This document shows, in pieces, positions 9,650-19,473 of a stretch of DNA of 64,000 nucleotides. The DNA lies in assembly GCF_018130505.1 (NCBI RefSeq), contig NZ_JAFCKH010000010.1, positions 124,001-188,000 on the forward strand, written 5' to 3'. This DNA comes from Bradyrhizobium tropiciagri. Its GTDB lineage: Bacteria > Pseudomonadota > Alphaproteobacteria > Rhizobiales > Xanthobacteraceae. The notes under the pieces were generated by a model. The model had not been told where the DNA came from and did not search any database. It saw only the letters and a program-made list of their open reading frames with translations. Position numbers and translations under genes: made by a program. Each line of letters starts with the position of its first letter. The stretch's first letter is position 1.

Positions 9650-10444
9650 ATGTCCGATCTCGATGACGCGAAGCGCCGCATGTTCGGCGACTATCACCTG
9701 AAGCCGAACAGCGGCGTGAACCCGCCCTATTCGCCGGCCTATCCGGTCGAATGGGGCTGCACGCTTCGTACCGTCGAGATCATGACGCGGGTCGCGCCCG
9801 GAAAGGTCGCGCGCCTGCTTGCCGAGACGCCGTTCGAGATCGCCAGCGATCGCGTCGCCTTCCGCTTCATGGTGTCGCCCGGACATTCGCTGGCGGTGCA
9901 TGCCGGTCAGATGTTCGACCTGATGATCACAGTGCCGGTTCGCTACAAGGACCTGTTCACCGAAACGCATATCTACATGTATTGCAGCGACCCGATGGGA
10001 ATCTGCGCCGGGCGCGAGGTGTTCGGCTACACCAAGAAGGACACGCACTACGCCTTCGATGAGCGGCCGGACGGCTCGATCTCGGGCTGGGTCAGGCGCC
10101 GCGGGATTCCGCTGGCCGATTTCAGCTTCACGCCGGATGCCGCTGCGCCGGTGATCCGCATCGTCGATGGCGTCGAGCAGCCCGGCGGTGAAATCCACGT
10201 CCGCCGGCTGCCGCACCCCGAGCGGCTGGAGACGGCCTATGCCGACATCGCCTATCGCCGCACGCCGCTGAAATACTCCGCACCGGTGCCGGGACGTGCC
10301 GCGATGACCCTGCATCACAGTGAATACGACCCGATCGCCGATCTCGAGCCGGAGATCCTCGGCGCGCATTTCATGGTCTCGGAGGTCTATGGCGGCGGCT
10401 TCGAGGTCGAGGACAGGCGCTTGATCGAGCGTCTCATTCCCTAG
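9650..10444 (+). CDS. acetoacetate decarboxylase-like protein
   Basis: A 264-residue member of the acetoacetate decarboxylase (ADC) fold family. The hallmark AGREVFGYTKK (about 120-130) carries the Schiff-base lysine region, Lys129/Lys130. The preceding Y-C-S-D-P-M-G-I segment is also family-typical. True ADC forms acetone from acetoacetate; many relatives act as aldolase-dehydratases or decarboxylases on other keto-acids, so the exact reaction is open. The start overlaps an in-frame GTG directly before ATG 9650. It is tightly spaced behind the PhyH oxygenase, suggesting that both modify the same substrate taken up via the downstream binding protein. Confidence 0.82.
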   Translation: MSDLDDAKRRMFGDYHLKPNSGVNPPYSPAYPVEWGCTLRTVEIMTRVAPGKVARLLAETPFEIASDRVAFRFMVSPGHSLAVHAGQMFDLMITVPVRYKDLFTETHIYMYCSDPMGICAGREVFGYTKKDTHYAFDERPDGSISGWVRRRGIPLADFSFTPDAAAPVIRIVDGVEQPGGEIHVRRLPHPERLETAYADIAYRRTPLKYSAPVPGRAAMTLHHSEYDPIADLEPEILGAHFMVSEVYGGGFEVEDRRLIERLIP

Positions 10445-10513
10445 CCGAAGCGGGGACAGGAACTGTCGCACCGGCCGAAAAAGAATGCCGGGCGAAACTC
10501 AGGAGGAGCGTCG

Positions 10514-11755
10514 ATGGAAAGGTCTTTTGCATTCAGCCGCCGGCGCTTGCTCGCCGGCGCCGCCGGGCTGGCACTCGGCATCAGCGGTGTCGCGGCACAG
10601 GCCGACGACAAGACCCCGCTGCGATTGGGCGTGCTCACGGACATGTCGAGCCTCTATGCCGATGTGACCGGTCCGGGTTCGGTCGTCGCAGCCAAGATGG
10701 CGGTCGAGGATTTCCAGGCGGCGTCGCCGAAAATGAAGCGGCCGATCGAGGTGCTGACCGGCGACCACACCAACAAGGCCGATCTCGGTGCCAACATCGC
10801 GCGCGAATGGATCGACCGCAGCAATGTCGATGCCATCATCGACGTGCCGAATTCGGCCGTCGCGCTCGCCGTGCGCAACGTGGTGCAGCAGAACAACAAG
10901 GCGCTGATCGTGTCCGGCGCCTCGTCGTCCGACCTCACCGGCAAGGCCTGCTCGCCCAACCTCGTGCACTGGAGCTACGATACCTACGCGCTGTCGTCGG
11001 GCACCGCGCGGGCGGTGGTCGCGGCCGGCGGCAAGACCTGGTTCACGCTGACCGCCGACTATGCCTTCGGCCATGCCATGGAGGCCGAGGTCAAGAACGT
11101 GGTCTCCAAGCTCGGCGGCTCGGTGGTCGGCGGCGTTCGCACCCCGATCAACACGCAGGACTTCTCGTCCTTCCTGCTGCAGGCGCAGTCCTCGAAAGCC
11201 CAGATCATCGGCCTGATCAACGCCGGCGGCGACACCATCAACTCGATCAAGCAGTCGGTCGAGTTCGGCATCCCGCAGGGTGGCCAGCGCGTGGTGGCCA
11301 CGGTGCTGTATCTCAGCGACGTGCATGCGCTTGGCCTCAAGGTCGCGCAGGGTCTGCAATTCACCGAAGCGTTCTACTGGGACATGAATGACGAGACGCG
11401 GGCCTGGGCCAAGCGCTTCGCGCCGCGCAACAACGGCCGTTATCCGACCGCGATGCAGGCCGGCGTCTATGCGGCGACGCTGCATTATCTCAAGGCCGCC
11501 GATGCACTGGGTAGCACCTCGGACGGCAAGGCCGTCGTGCAGGAAATGAAGAAGCTGCCGACCGACGATCCGCTGTTCGGCAAGGGCAGCATTCGCGCCG
11601 ACGGCCGCAAGCTGCACAACATGTACCTGTTCGAGGTCAAGAAGCCCGAGGAGTCCAAGTACCCTTGGGATTACTACAGGCTGATCAAGACCATTCCGGC
11701 GAGTGAAGCCTTCAGACCGCTCGAAGAGGGCGGCTGCGATTTCCTGAAGTCGTGA
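10514..11755 (+). CDS. Tat-exported ABC-transporter substrate-binding protein (Peripla_BP_6)
   Basis: A 413-residue periplasmic binding protein of the branched-chain amino acid / LivJ class. The N-terminus MERSFAFSRRRLLAGAAGLALG contains a twin-arginine motif followed by a hydrophobic stretch and an A-Q-A-D cleavage region, indicating Tat export. The mature part begins with TPLRLGVLTDMSSLYADVTG, typical of type I ligand-binding folds. A good AGGAG lies before ATG 10514. It ends the PhyH/ADC-like operon (about 70 bp gap). No permease or ATPase genes follow, so it must share a transporter encoded elsewhere or serve as a sensor. Ligand unknown; such family members often bind aromatic or organic acids. 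Confidence 0.85.
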   Translation: MERSFAFSRRRLLAGAAGLALGISGVAAQADDKTPLRLGVLTDMSSLYADVTGPGSVVAAKMAVEDFQAASPKMKRPIEVLTGDHTNKADLGANIAREWIDRSNVDAIIDVPNSAVALAVRNVVQQNNKALIVSGASSSDLTGKACSPNLVHWSYDTYALSSGTARAVVAAGGKTWFTLTADYAFGHAMEAEVKNVVSKLGGSVVGGVRTPINTQDFSSFLLQAQSSKAQIIGLINAGGDTINSIKQSVEFGIPQGGQRVVATVLYLSDVHALGLKVAQGLQFTEAFYWDMNDETRAWAKRFAPRNNGRYPTAMQAGVYAATLHYLKAADALGSTSDGKAVVQEMKKLPTDDPLFGKGSIRADGRKLHNMYLFEVKKPEESKYPWDYYRLIKTIPASEAFRPLEEGGCDFLKS

Positions 11756-11794
11756 TGGTCGAGGCCGCGGACGGCGCGCCGGTGGCCTGGCCTT

Positions 11795-12574
11795 TCACCC
11801 GCGAACGGTGCCGCCGATCGTTTCCGACACGTTCCGCGCGGCATTGCGCAGCTCATTGGCGATGCCGGCCGCTTCGGCCGTGGCGATCCTGTCTTCGCGA
11901 ACCAGCGGGACCGTCAACGCCGCAACGGCACGCCCGGATGCTTCGATGATCGGGCAGCTATAGGCGAGGATACGGGTATAGCCGTCATCGTTGGAGAAGT
12001 TGCCGCCTTCCGCCGAGACCCGGTCGAGCGCGGCGAGCGCCTTCTTCAGGCTGACGCGGTCGTGTGCCGCGATGACGTCCGCCAGCTCGTTGCGCCGCCC
12101 TTCGAGCTGATAGGCGGCCAGAACCTTGGCGGATGCGTATTGCTGCGTCAGCGGAAACACCGCGCCGACCTTCACGGACCAGCCCATCAGCCACTCCGGC
12201 TCGATGCGCGCGATCACCATGAACTGCTCGCCATGCAGCACCGTGAGATGGCAAGACAGTTTTACGCGCGACGCCAGTTGCTCCATGACCGGGAGCGCCG
12301 CCTGCAGCAATCGTTCGGTGGGCGGGAATTGCGATGCGATCCGGAACAGCTTCAGCGTGAGCGTGTATTCACCGGTCGCGGGATCGCGGCTGACATAGCC
12401 CCGCTGCTCAAGCGCCACCAGCATGCGAAAGATCTCGCCGACGGAGCGGCCGACGCGTTCGGCGAGCTGCTTCTGGTTCAGGCCGCCCGATTCGGCGGCC
12501 AGCGCTTCCAGCAGATCGAGCCCCTTTTCGAGCGCCGGGGCCCCCGGCTGAACGGTCTTCTTCGCTTTCTTCAT
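11795..12574 (-). CDS. IclR-family transcriptional regulator
   Basis: A 259-residue regulator: N-terminal winged helix-turn-helix (about residues 15-75; LNQKQLAERVGRSVGEIFRML) and a C-terminal IclR effector domain (about 85-250) ending in TVPLVREDR. IclR proteins bind small organic acids and control neighbouring catabolic genes. ATG 12574 (MKKAKK) is preferred to a slightly earlier in-frame codon. It is convergent with the binding-protein gene and lies upstream of the PanE-like gene on the same strand (91 bp between them), so likely targets are the 8.8-14.6 kb catabolic genes. Target sites cannot be proven here. Confidence 0.87.
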   Translation of the reverse strand: MKKAKKTVQPGAPALEKGLDLLEALAAESGGLNQKQLAERVGRSVGEIFRMLVALEQRGYVSRDPATGEYTLTLKLFRIASQFPPTERLLQAALPVMEQLASRVKLSCHLTVLHGEQFMVIARIEPEWLMGWSVKVGAVFPLTQQYASAKVLAAYQLEGRRNELADVIAAHDRVSLKKALAALDRVSAEGGNFSNDDGYTRILAYSCPIIEASGRAVAALTVPLVREDRIATAEAAGIANELRNAARNVSETIGGTVRG

Positions 12575-12665
12575 CCAGCAATCCTGCACGACATCCGGGC
12601 GGTTGTGCTGGATGTACCCGATAACATCGGATGCGAAAAGTTGTCCAAGCCGGCGGCTGCGGCCA

Positions 12666-13640
12666 TCAGCCTTGATACAGCCCCTTGTCCCGCGCCTTCT
12701 GGATCGCCAGCGCTGCCATCAGGTCGAGCATCGGGGTGGCAAGGCCGGCGGCGCGTGCGAATGCGGCCGGGGCACGCACGAGCATGTCGATCTCCATGGC
12801 GCGGCCGAGCTCGTAGTCCTGCAGGATCGACGGCTTGTGATCCGGCGCCGGTCCGGAGCGGGTGACGCGCCTGACCGCGGGGATGTAGTGCGTCGCGACG
12901 GCATTGGCCTCGTCGAGCAGGCGCGGGATCACCTCCTGCATCGCCGGATCGTCGCGGACGCCGCGCGCGGTCAGACCGGTCAACAGGCAAAGCACCGACA
13001 TCGACATGTTGGTGAGCAGTTTCGACCAGATCGTCTCACGGATCTCGCCGACCTCGGGCGATTCGATTGCGGCCTCGTTCAACACCGCACGCAGCTCGGT
13101 GATGCGCTCGCTCTGGCGATCGTCGCATTCGCCGATCAGCAGGCGATTGCGATCGGGCGAGAGATTGGCGGCGACGCCGGGCGCGATCACCTCGTTGGAC
13201 GAGAAGATCACGCCGCCGATGATGCGCTGTTGCGCAACGGCCGCGCGCAGCCGACCGCCGGGATCGAGGAAGCCTAGATCGGGAATGGCGGGGTGTGCTG
13301 CCGGCAGGCCGAGATCGTACCACCAGGGAATGCCGTTCTGCGCGAACACGATCGCGGTGTCGTCATGCAGCAACGGCGCGAGCCCGCTTGCCAGCGCGTC
13401 GATGCCGGTCGCCTTCAGCGTGCTGATGACGACATCCTGCGGCCCGAGATCAGCAGGATCAGCCGATGCCTTCACCTTCGCGCTCACGGCGCTGTCGCCG
13501 ACCTTCAGTGTCAGGCCGTTGGTCTTGACCGCGTCGAGATGCGGTCCGCGCATCACGCAGGACACGTCATGTCCGGCGCGCGCCAGGCGGACCGCGAAAT
13601 GGCTGCCGACGGCGCCTGCGCCGAAAATGCAAATGCGCAT
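12666..13640 (-). CDS. 2-dehydropantoate 2-reductase-like (ApbA/PanE) protein
   Basis: A 324-residue ketopantoate reductase-family protein. N-terminal Rossmann motif GAGAVGSHFAVRLARAGHDV with C-V-M-R-G after strand two, the conserved K-A (STLKATGID) and the C-terminal helical ketopantoate-binding domain (EIRETIWSKLLTNMSMSVLCLLTG, with the catalytic-type Lys). Authentic PanE makes pantoate for coenzyme A; many soil bacteria have paralogues in catabolic clusters that reduce other 2-keto-acids, and the context favours that here. ATG 13640 starts directly at the Rossmann strand. The frame stays open upstream for about 290 codons, but only as the antisense of the crotonase gene. It diverges from the crotonase, 168 bp apart. 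Confidence 0.85.
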   Translation of the reverse strand: MRICIFGAGAVGSHFAVRLARAGHDVSCVMRGPHLDAVKTNGLTLKVGDSAVSAKVKASADPADLGPQDVVISTLKATGIDALASGLAPLLHDDTAIVFAQNGIPWWYDLGLPAAHPAIPDLGFLDPGGRLRAAVAQQRIIGGVIFSSNEVIAPGVAANLSPDRNRLLIGECDDRQSERITELRAVLNEAAIESPEVGEIRETIWSKLLTNMSMSVLCLLTGLTARGVRDDPAMQEVIPRLLDEANAVATHYIPAVRRVTRSGPAPDHKPSILQDYELGRAMEIDMLVRAPAAFARAAGLATPMLDLMAALAIQKARDKGLYQG

Positions 13641-13808
13641 GGATGGGAGTCCTTGACCGAGATGTCGCGCCAGTTTCCACAAGCACGTGGCCTCGCGCAA
13701 CCAGTCATGCGCGTGACGCGGCCCGACACGCTGGAAAGTGATGGATCGGGTCCGCCTCTCTCGCCATAGTGCTTCGCACGACAAGAGCCGAATAAGGGAG
13801 ACACGTCC

Positions 13809-14609
13809 ATGTCCGCCAGCCCAGTCCTGTGGAGTCTCGACGCGCGCGGGGTCGCGACCGTCACGCTGAACCGCCCCGAGGTGAACAACGCCTATGACGG
13901 CGCGCTGATCCAGGGCGTGCTGGCCGCGATCGACGATCTCTCGGGCAAGCCGGTGCGGGTCGTCGTGCTCAAGGGCAATGGCAAGCACTTTCAGGCCGGC
14001 GCTGACCTGAAATGGATCAACAGCGTGCGGCCGAAATCGTTCGAGGAGAACGAGGCGGCCTCGCGCGCCACCTTCGAGGCGGTGCAGCGCCTCAACACGT
14101 TGCCGGCTCCGACGTTGGCGCTGGTGCAGGGCGGCTGCTTCGGCGGCGGCACCGGGGTGATCGCGGCCTGCGACGTCGTGATCGCAGCCGACAACGCGCT
14201 GTTCTCGATCACCGAGGTGCGCTGGGGCCTCACCGCGGCGATCATCATCCCGCAGCTCTGCGATGCCATCGGCGTTCGCCAGGTCCGCCGTTACGCGCTG
14301 ACCGGCGAGCGCTTCGGCGCCGAGGATGCCCGCCGTATCGGCCTCGTGCACGAGGTGGTGCCGCTTGGCGATCTCGACAGCGCCGGCGCCAAGGTGGTGG
14401 AGCAGCTGCTCGCCAATGCGCCGAATGCGCTGGCCGAGACCAAGAAGCTCGCGCTGGAAAGCTCGTTCGGCGGCATGGCGGTCGACGACGAGGCTTACAA
14501 GCGCCTCGTCCATCTGCATTCCGCCAAGCGGCAGACCGAGGAGGCGGCGGAAGGGCTTGCGTCCTTCGCCGAGAAGCGCGCGGGCCGCTGGGGCGGAGGG
14601 AAGGCGTAG
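13809..14609 (+). CDS. enoyl-CoA hydratase/isomerase (crotonase) family protein
   Basis: A 266-residue crotonase-fold enzyme. The oxyanion-hole segments are visible: FQAGADLKW (61-69) and GGCFGGGTGVIAACD (108-122). Of the two glutamates of classical hydratases, the first position is Gly (GGGTG) while the second is kept as Glu136 (SITEVRWGL). This resembles methylglutaconyl- or isohexenylglutaconyl-CoA hydratases and isomerases rather than short-chain enoyl-CoA hydratase. It acts on a CoA thioester in the cytosol; the C-terminal AEKRAGRW tail is typical. ATG 13809 follows AGGGAGA. It diverges from the PanE-like gene. Confidence 0.85.
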   Translation: MSASPVLWSLDARGVATVTLNRPEVNNAYDGALIQGVLAAIDDLSGKPVRVVVLKGNGKHFQAGADLKWINSVRPKSFEENEAASRATFEAVQRLNTLPAPTLALVQGGCFGGGTGVIAACDVVIAADNALFSITEVRWGLTAAIIIPQLCDAIGVRQVRRYALTGERFGAEDARRIGLVHEVVPLGDLDSAGAKVVEQLLANAPNALAETKKLALESSFGGMAVDDEAYKRLVHLHSAKRQTEEAAEGLASFAEKRAGRWGGGKA

Positions 14610-14619
14610 GCCGCGCGGC

Positions 14620-14886
14620 TCAGCAGCCGTTGCAGATGCCGCGGATGCTGCGATAGACCTCCGCGTCGTCGCGGCGCATCTGCTGCAGCGATTGCAACGT
14701 CTTCGATTCCGCTGATGGCGCCGGCGCAGCGTCCGGCTTGCGCCGGGCCGCGAGCTCTTCCTCCTGGCGATGGTAGCAGGCCTCGCGCTCGGTCTTGTCC
14801 TGGATGTGGCGGCAAGTCTCGATCGCCGCCGCTTGTGTGACGGTGATGACGATGAAAGCCAGTGAAACCGATAGCGTGAGCCTCAA
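14620..14886 (-). CDS. small secreted hypothetical protein
   Basis: About 88 residues if started at TTG 14886, which puts the signal peptide (RLTLSVSLAFIVITVTQAAA) at the N-terminus and has AAAGGAT 7 bases before it. A GTG at 14952 would add 22 low-quality residues. The mature part has four cysteines (IETCRHIQDKTEREACYHRQ ... ICNGC) and a charged middle helix. Function unknown; it resembles small periplasmic proteins common in Bradyrhizobiaceae. It is convergent with the crotonase gene. Confidence 0.55.
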   Translation of the reverse strand: MRLTLSVSLAFIVITVTQAAAIETCRHIQDKTEREACYHRQEEELAARRKPDAAPAPSAESKTLQSLQQMRRDDAEVYRSIRGICNGC

Positions 14887-15080
14887 GCGCGCGATCCTTT
14901 CGCGTCGTTGTCTCAGGTCTGCAGGGCTGGAGCAAGATCGGTGCTGCCTCACAGCGGCTGCGCCAGCGATGTCTTCACCGTCCTAGCAGCGCCTGAAGCT
15001 GATTACATAATTTGGTGGATTGTACTGCAATCCGCATCAATTCATAGTTGGCGCAATCAACTTTGTTCAGGGCGGAAATG

Positions 15081-16442
15081 ATGCGGGCGAACACCATCGC
15101 AGAACCTGCGCGGCAGGTCCCGGTCTACGGCGAATACGATGTCGCGGTGCTCGGCGGCGGACCGGCCGGCATTGCGGCCGCGGTGGCCGCGGCGCGCGCC
15201 GGACGGCGGACGCTGCTGATCGAGCGCTACGGCTTCCTCGGCGGCATGGGCACTGCTGCGGGCGTGACGAATTTCTGCGGACTGCATGCCAATGTGTTCG
15301 GCGAGATGCACCGCGTGGTGCAGGGCATCGCCTCCGATCTTCTGGCACGGATCGATCGGCTCGGTGGACTCAACGCGCCGCATCTGATCCTCGGCAAGAT
15401 CCTGGCGCAGGCCTATGACACCGCGGCCTACAAGATCGCAGCCGATGATCTCTTGGCGCATCACAAGGTCGACATTCTCTTCCATGCGCTCGGCGCCGGC
15501 GTCGTGATGGACGGCGCGCAGATCCGCGCGCTGATGGTGGAGACCAAGGCCGGCCGGCAAGCAGTGCTGGGAAGCGTCTTCATCGATTGCTCCGGCGACG
15601 GCGATCTTGCGGTATGGGCCGGTGCGCCCCACGAAGTCGGCGACAACGCCGGCAGCATGCTTTATCCCTCGATGATGTTCCGCCTCAACGGCATCGATCC
15701 GGTGAAGGCCGGCGATGCATGGCGCACCATCCCGGAGCGGATGGCGCAGGCCGAGGCCGCCGGCACGCACAAATTCCCGCGCAAATCCGCGATCGTGCGG
15801 CCGCAGAAGTCGCAGATCGAATGGCGGGTGAATTTCACGCAGATGGCGCGTGAGGATGGCAGTGCAGTGTCCGGCATCGATCCCGACGACATGACGCGCG
15901 GCGAGATCGAGGGCCGCCGCCAGGCGGTCGAGGCCTTCGCGTTCCTGCGCACGCTGCCGGGTTTCGAGAACTCCTACATCGTCGACCTGCCGCCGCAGCT
16001 CGGCATCCGCGAGACGCGGCGCGTGATCGGCGGTTACATGCTCTCCGGCGAGGATGTGCTGACCTGCGCCTCCTTCGAGGATTCGATTGGCGTCAATGGC
16101 TGGCCGAAGGAATCCCACGTTCCCGGCGACGTGATCTTCGAGTTTCCGCCGATCCCGCAATCGCGCGGCTACAACGAATTGCCCTATCGCATGCTGGTAC
16201 CCGAGGGGGTCGATAATCTCCTCGTCGCCGGCCGCTGCGCCTCGATGACCCATGAGGGGCAGTCGGCGGCGCGCGTCTCCGGTGCCTGTTTCGTGATGGG
16301 TGAGGCGGCGGGAACCGCGGCCGCGCTGGCGCTGTCGGGCAACACGATTCCGCGCGACATTTCCGTCGAAAAGTTGCAACAACAGCTTGCCAAGCAGGGC
16401 GCGTTCATCGGCCGCGATCAGGCCGTGCCCGAGGGAATTTAG
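15081..16442 (+). CDS. FAD-dependent oxidoreductase (FAD_oxidored family)
   Basis: A 453-residue flavoprotein. Dinucleotide-binding motif GGGPAGIAAAVAAARAG near the N-terminus, then IERYGFLGGMGTAAGV, which is characteristic of the FAD-dependent oxidoreductases annotated PF12831, and a C-terminal FAD-contact block NLLVAGRCASMTHEGQSAARV. Substrate unknown. Two adjacent ATGs (15078, 15081) follow GGCGGA; the second has the better spacing. Its stop lies 13 bp before the periplasmic binding protein of an ABC importer, so it probably oxidises the imported compound or a product of it. Confidence 0.82.
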   Translation: MRANTIAEPARQVPVYGEYDVAVLGGGPAGIAAAVAAARAGRRTLLIERYGFLGGMGTAAGVTNFCGLHANVFGEMHRVVQGIASDLLARIDRLGGLNAPHLILGKILAQAYDTAAYKIAADDLLAHHKVDILFHALGAGVVMDGAQIRALMVETKAGRQAVLGSVFIDCSGDGDLAVWAGAPHEVGDNAGSMLYPSMMFRLNGIDPVKAGDAWRTIPERMAQAEAAGTHKFPRKSAIVRPQKSQIEWRVNFTQMAREDGSAVSGIDPDDMTRGEIEGRRQAVEAFAFLRTLPGFENSYIVDLPPQLGIRETRRVIGGYMLSGEDVLTCASFEDSIGVNGWPKESHVPGDVIFEFPPIPQSRGYNELPYRMLVPEGVDNLLVAGRCASMTHEGQSAARVSGACFVMGEAAGTAAALALSGNTIPRDISVEKLQQQLAKQGAFIGRDQAVPEGI

Positions 16443-16455
16443 GCGGAGGATTGGA

Positions 16456-17460
16456 ATGAAGGGTTGGGCGCGGCTCGCGGTTGCGGGGCTGTTGATGTGG
16501 GCGGCGAGCGGCATCGCGCGCGCCGACGATCTGCTCAAGGCAAAGATCGGCGTGCTGCGGCTGTCATCGTCGGCGCCGGTGTTCATCGCGCAGGACAAGG
16601 GCTACTTCCGCGATGCCGGTCTCGATGTCGAACTGAAATTCTTCGACGCGGCGCAACCGATCGCGGTCGCGACCACGTCGGGCGATGTCGATTTCGGCAT
16701 CACCGCCTTCACCGCCGGGCTCTACAATCTCGCGGGCAAGGGCACGCTGAAGGTGATCGGCGGCATGAGCCGCGAGAAGGCCGGCTATCCCCTGATCGGC
16801 TATTTCGCCAGCAACAATGCCTATGCCGCCGGCCTCAAGACGCCGAAGGATCTCGCCGGCAAGCGCATCGCCGTCACCCAGGTCGGCTCCAGCTTCCATT
16901 ATTCGCTCGGCCTGCTTGCCGACAAATACGGCTTCAAGCTGTCCGACGTGAAGATCGTGCCGCTGCAGTCGCTGTCGAACGCCGCCGCGGCGTTGAAGGG
17001 CGAAACCGTCGATGCCGCGCTCTTGCCGATCTCGACCGCGCGCACGCTGGTGGATTCCGGCGGCGCGAAGTTTCTCGGCTGGGTCGGCGACGAGACGCCA
17101 TGGCAGCTGGGTGCCGTCTTCGCCTCGCCGAAGACGCTGGGCAACGCGCCGCTGGTGACGAAGTTGCTCACGGCGCTGACGCGGGCCGATCGCGAATATC
17201 ACGACGTGATCCTGGCGCAGATCAAGGACGGCGTGGTGCCGATCAACGAGACGACAAAGCCGCTGCTCGAGATCGTCGCCAAATACACCAATCTCCCGGT
17301 GGAGCAGGTGGTCGGCAATTGCGCCTATGTCGATCCCGACGGCAAGCTCGACGTCAAGAACGTCGACAACCAGATCAAGTGGCTGCAGGGCCAGGGCTTC
17401 GTCGACAAGGGCTTTGACGCGAATGCGATCATCGCGAAGGATTACGTGAAGGCGGATTGA
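16456..17460 (+). CDS. ABC-transporter substrate-binding protein (NMT1/SsuA-like)
   Basis: A 334-residue periplasmic protein with a Sec signal peptide (WARLAVAGLLMWAASGIARA, then DD). The mature part (KIGVLRLSSSAPVFIAQDKGYFRDAGLDVELKFF, given here only as the start of the domain in two halves: KIGVLRLSSSAPVFIAQDKG and YFRDAGLDVELKFF) is the NMT1/THI5/SsuA type II binding fold, used for nitrate, taurine, sulfonates, pyrimidines and aromatic acids. GGAGG lies upstream of ATG 16456. It belongs with the ATPase (17699) and permease (18444), though a repeat-filled 238-bp gap follows. Ligand unknown. Confidence 0.85.
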   Translation: MKGWARLAVAGLLMWAASGIARADDLLKAKIGVLRLSSSAPVFIAQDKGYFRDAGLDVELKFFDAAQPIAVATTSGDVDFGITAFTAGLYNLAGKGTLKVIGGMSREKAGYPLIGYFASNNAYAAGLKTPKDLAGKRIAVTQVGSSFHYSLGLLADKYGFKLSDVKIVPLQSLSNAAAALKGETVDAALLPISTARTLVDSGGAKFLGWVGDETPWQLGAVFASPKTLGNAPLVTKLLTALTRADREYHDVILAQIKDGVVPINETTKPLLEIVAKYTNLPVEQVVGNCAYVDPDGKLDVKNVDNQIKWLQGQGFVDKGFDANAIIAKDYVKAD

Positions 17461-17490
17461 TGTTGAGCCGCGTCCACCAAACCATCACCG

Positions 17491-17593
17491 TCACCCTGAG
17501 GAGCCGCGGAGCGGCGTCTCGAAGGGTCGAGGGCCCGGCTGCATCCGGGCCGTGCATCCTTCGAGGCTCGCTGCGCTCGCACCTCAGGATGAC
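17491..17593. repeat. palindromic intergenic repeat, family D copy 1
   Basis: Left arm CCTGAGGAGC with GCGTCTCGAAGGG; right arm CCTTCGAGGC and ACCTCAGGATGACGG. A related shorter segment at 17641-17673 (GGCAAAGCCGTTGCGCGGGG) matches the ends of the copy at 63033-63198. Together they fill the gap between the binding-protein and ATPase genes inside an otherwise compact transporter operon. Confidence 0.8.
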
Positions 17594-17698
17594 GGGGCTG
17601 ACGCAGGCCCACGCGCGTCTCTTTATCTCCGTCACCTCAGCGACAACGGCAAAGCCGTTGCGCGGGGATGACGGTTCGGCCGTGGAAAGCGCGGTGAC

Positions 17699-18443
<745 letters not shown>

Positions 18444-18472
<29 letters not shown>

Positions 18473-19292
18473 CCGCGCCACACCGGAGACGAAAGAGCAG
18501 TCGAGCGAAACAACGCGGCCGGTCGAATTTCGTGGTGCAGGCTTCGCTCCGGTCAACAGCCGCTACGCCGGCTGGATCGCGCTCGCGATCGTGCTTGCGG
18601 TCTGGCAACTCGCGGGCAGCGCGGGGTGGGTCAACTCGCTGTTCCTGCCGGCGCCCTCGGCCATTGCCGTCGCGATCTACAAGCTCGCGACATCAGGCGC
18701 GCTGTGGCAGCATCTGTCCTGGTCGATCATGCGGATCGCATCGGGATGGATCATCGGCACGATCGCCGGCGTCATCGTCGGCTTTGCGATCGGGCTCTCC
18801 ACCCTGGCGCGCGGCGTCGGCATCACCTTCGTCTCCGCGCTGTTCCCGATCCCGAAGATCGCGCTGCTGCCGCTCCTGATCCTGTGGCTCGGGATCGGCG
18901 AGGAGCCGAAGATCGCGACCATTGCGCTCGGCGTGTTCTTCTCGACCGCGATCTCGGTCTATAGCGGCGTCGATGCGGTGCCACGCAATCTGATCCGGAT
19001 GGCGCAAAGCTTCAACGTGCCGTTCCACGCCATCGTGCGCCGCGTGATCTGGCCCGGCGCGCTACCCTCGATCCTTGCCGGCTTCCGCATCACCTCGTCG
19101 GTCGCGCTGCTGCTCGTCGTCAGCGCCGAGATGATCGGCGCGCAATACGGCATCGGCGCCTTCGTGCTGCAGGCCGGCAACCTGATGCAGACTGACCAGC
19201 TGCTCGCCGGCGTCGTGATCCTGTCGCTGTTCGGGCTAGCGGTGGGGAAGCTGATCAATTTGCTCGAGGCCCGGCTGCTGCACTGGCGGTGA
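18444..19292 (+). CDS. ABC-transporter permease (SsuC/TauC type)
   Basis: A 282-residue inner-membrane protein with about six hydrophobic helices (for example WIALAIVLAVWQLAG, WIIGTIAGVIVGFAIGL, IALLPLLILWLGI, SVALLLVVSAEMIGA, VVILSLFGLAV) and a BPD_transp_1 EAA-like loop (FHAIVRRVIWPGALPSILAG). A perfect AAGGAGG (18431-18437) lies 6 bases before ATG 18444, deciding the start and overlapping the ATPase gene by 29 bases, so translation is likely coupled. It completes the importer begun at 16456. Confidence 0.9.
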
Positions 19293-19320
19293 GCACACGC
19301 TGCCGGCCCGCAACTCCGAT

Positions 19321-19451
19321 GTCGTCCCGGCGAAGGCCGGGACCCATAACCACAGGGAGTGGTTATTGGACGAAGCTGGGGTTCCAGCACCTCTGACAAC
19401 GTAAGCCGGTGGTTATGGGTCCCGTGTCGCGCTTCGCTTGCCCGGGACGAC
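19321..19451. repeat. palindromic intergenic repeat, family B copy 1
   Basis: Begins GTCGTCCCGGCGAAGGCCGG and contains GACCCATAACCAC; the right half contains GGTGGTTATGGGTCCC and ends GGGACGAC. The left arm itself forms a hairpin. It fills the gap between the convergent permease and metallo-beta-lactamase genes and could serve as a bidirectional terminator. Confidence 0.85.
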
Positions 19452-19473
19452 GAGCGGAATATGCCGCCGCACC

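Noticed and set aside
13641-14519. Upstream extension of the PanE-like frame
   Set aside because: The extension is antisense to the crotonase gene; the Rossmann motif starts directly at ATG 13640.
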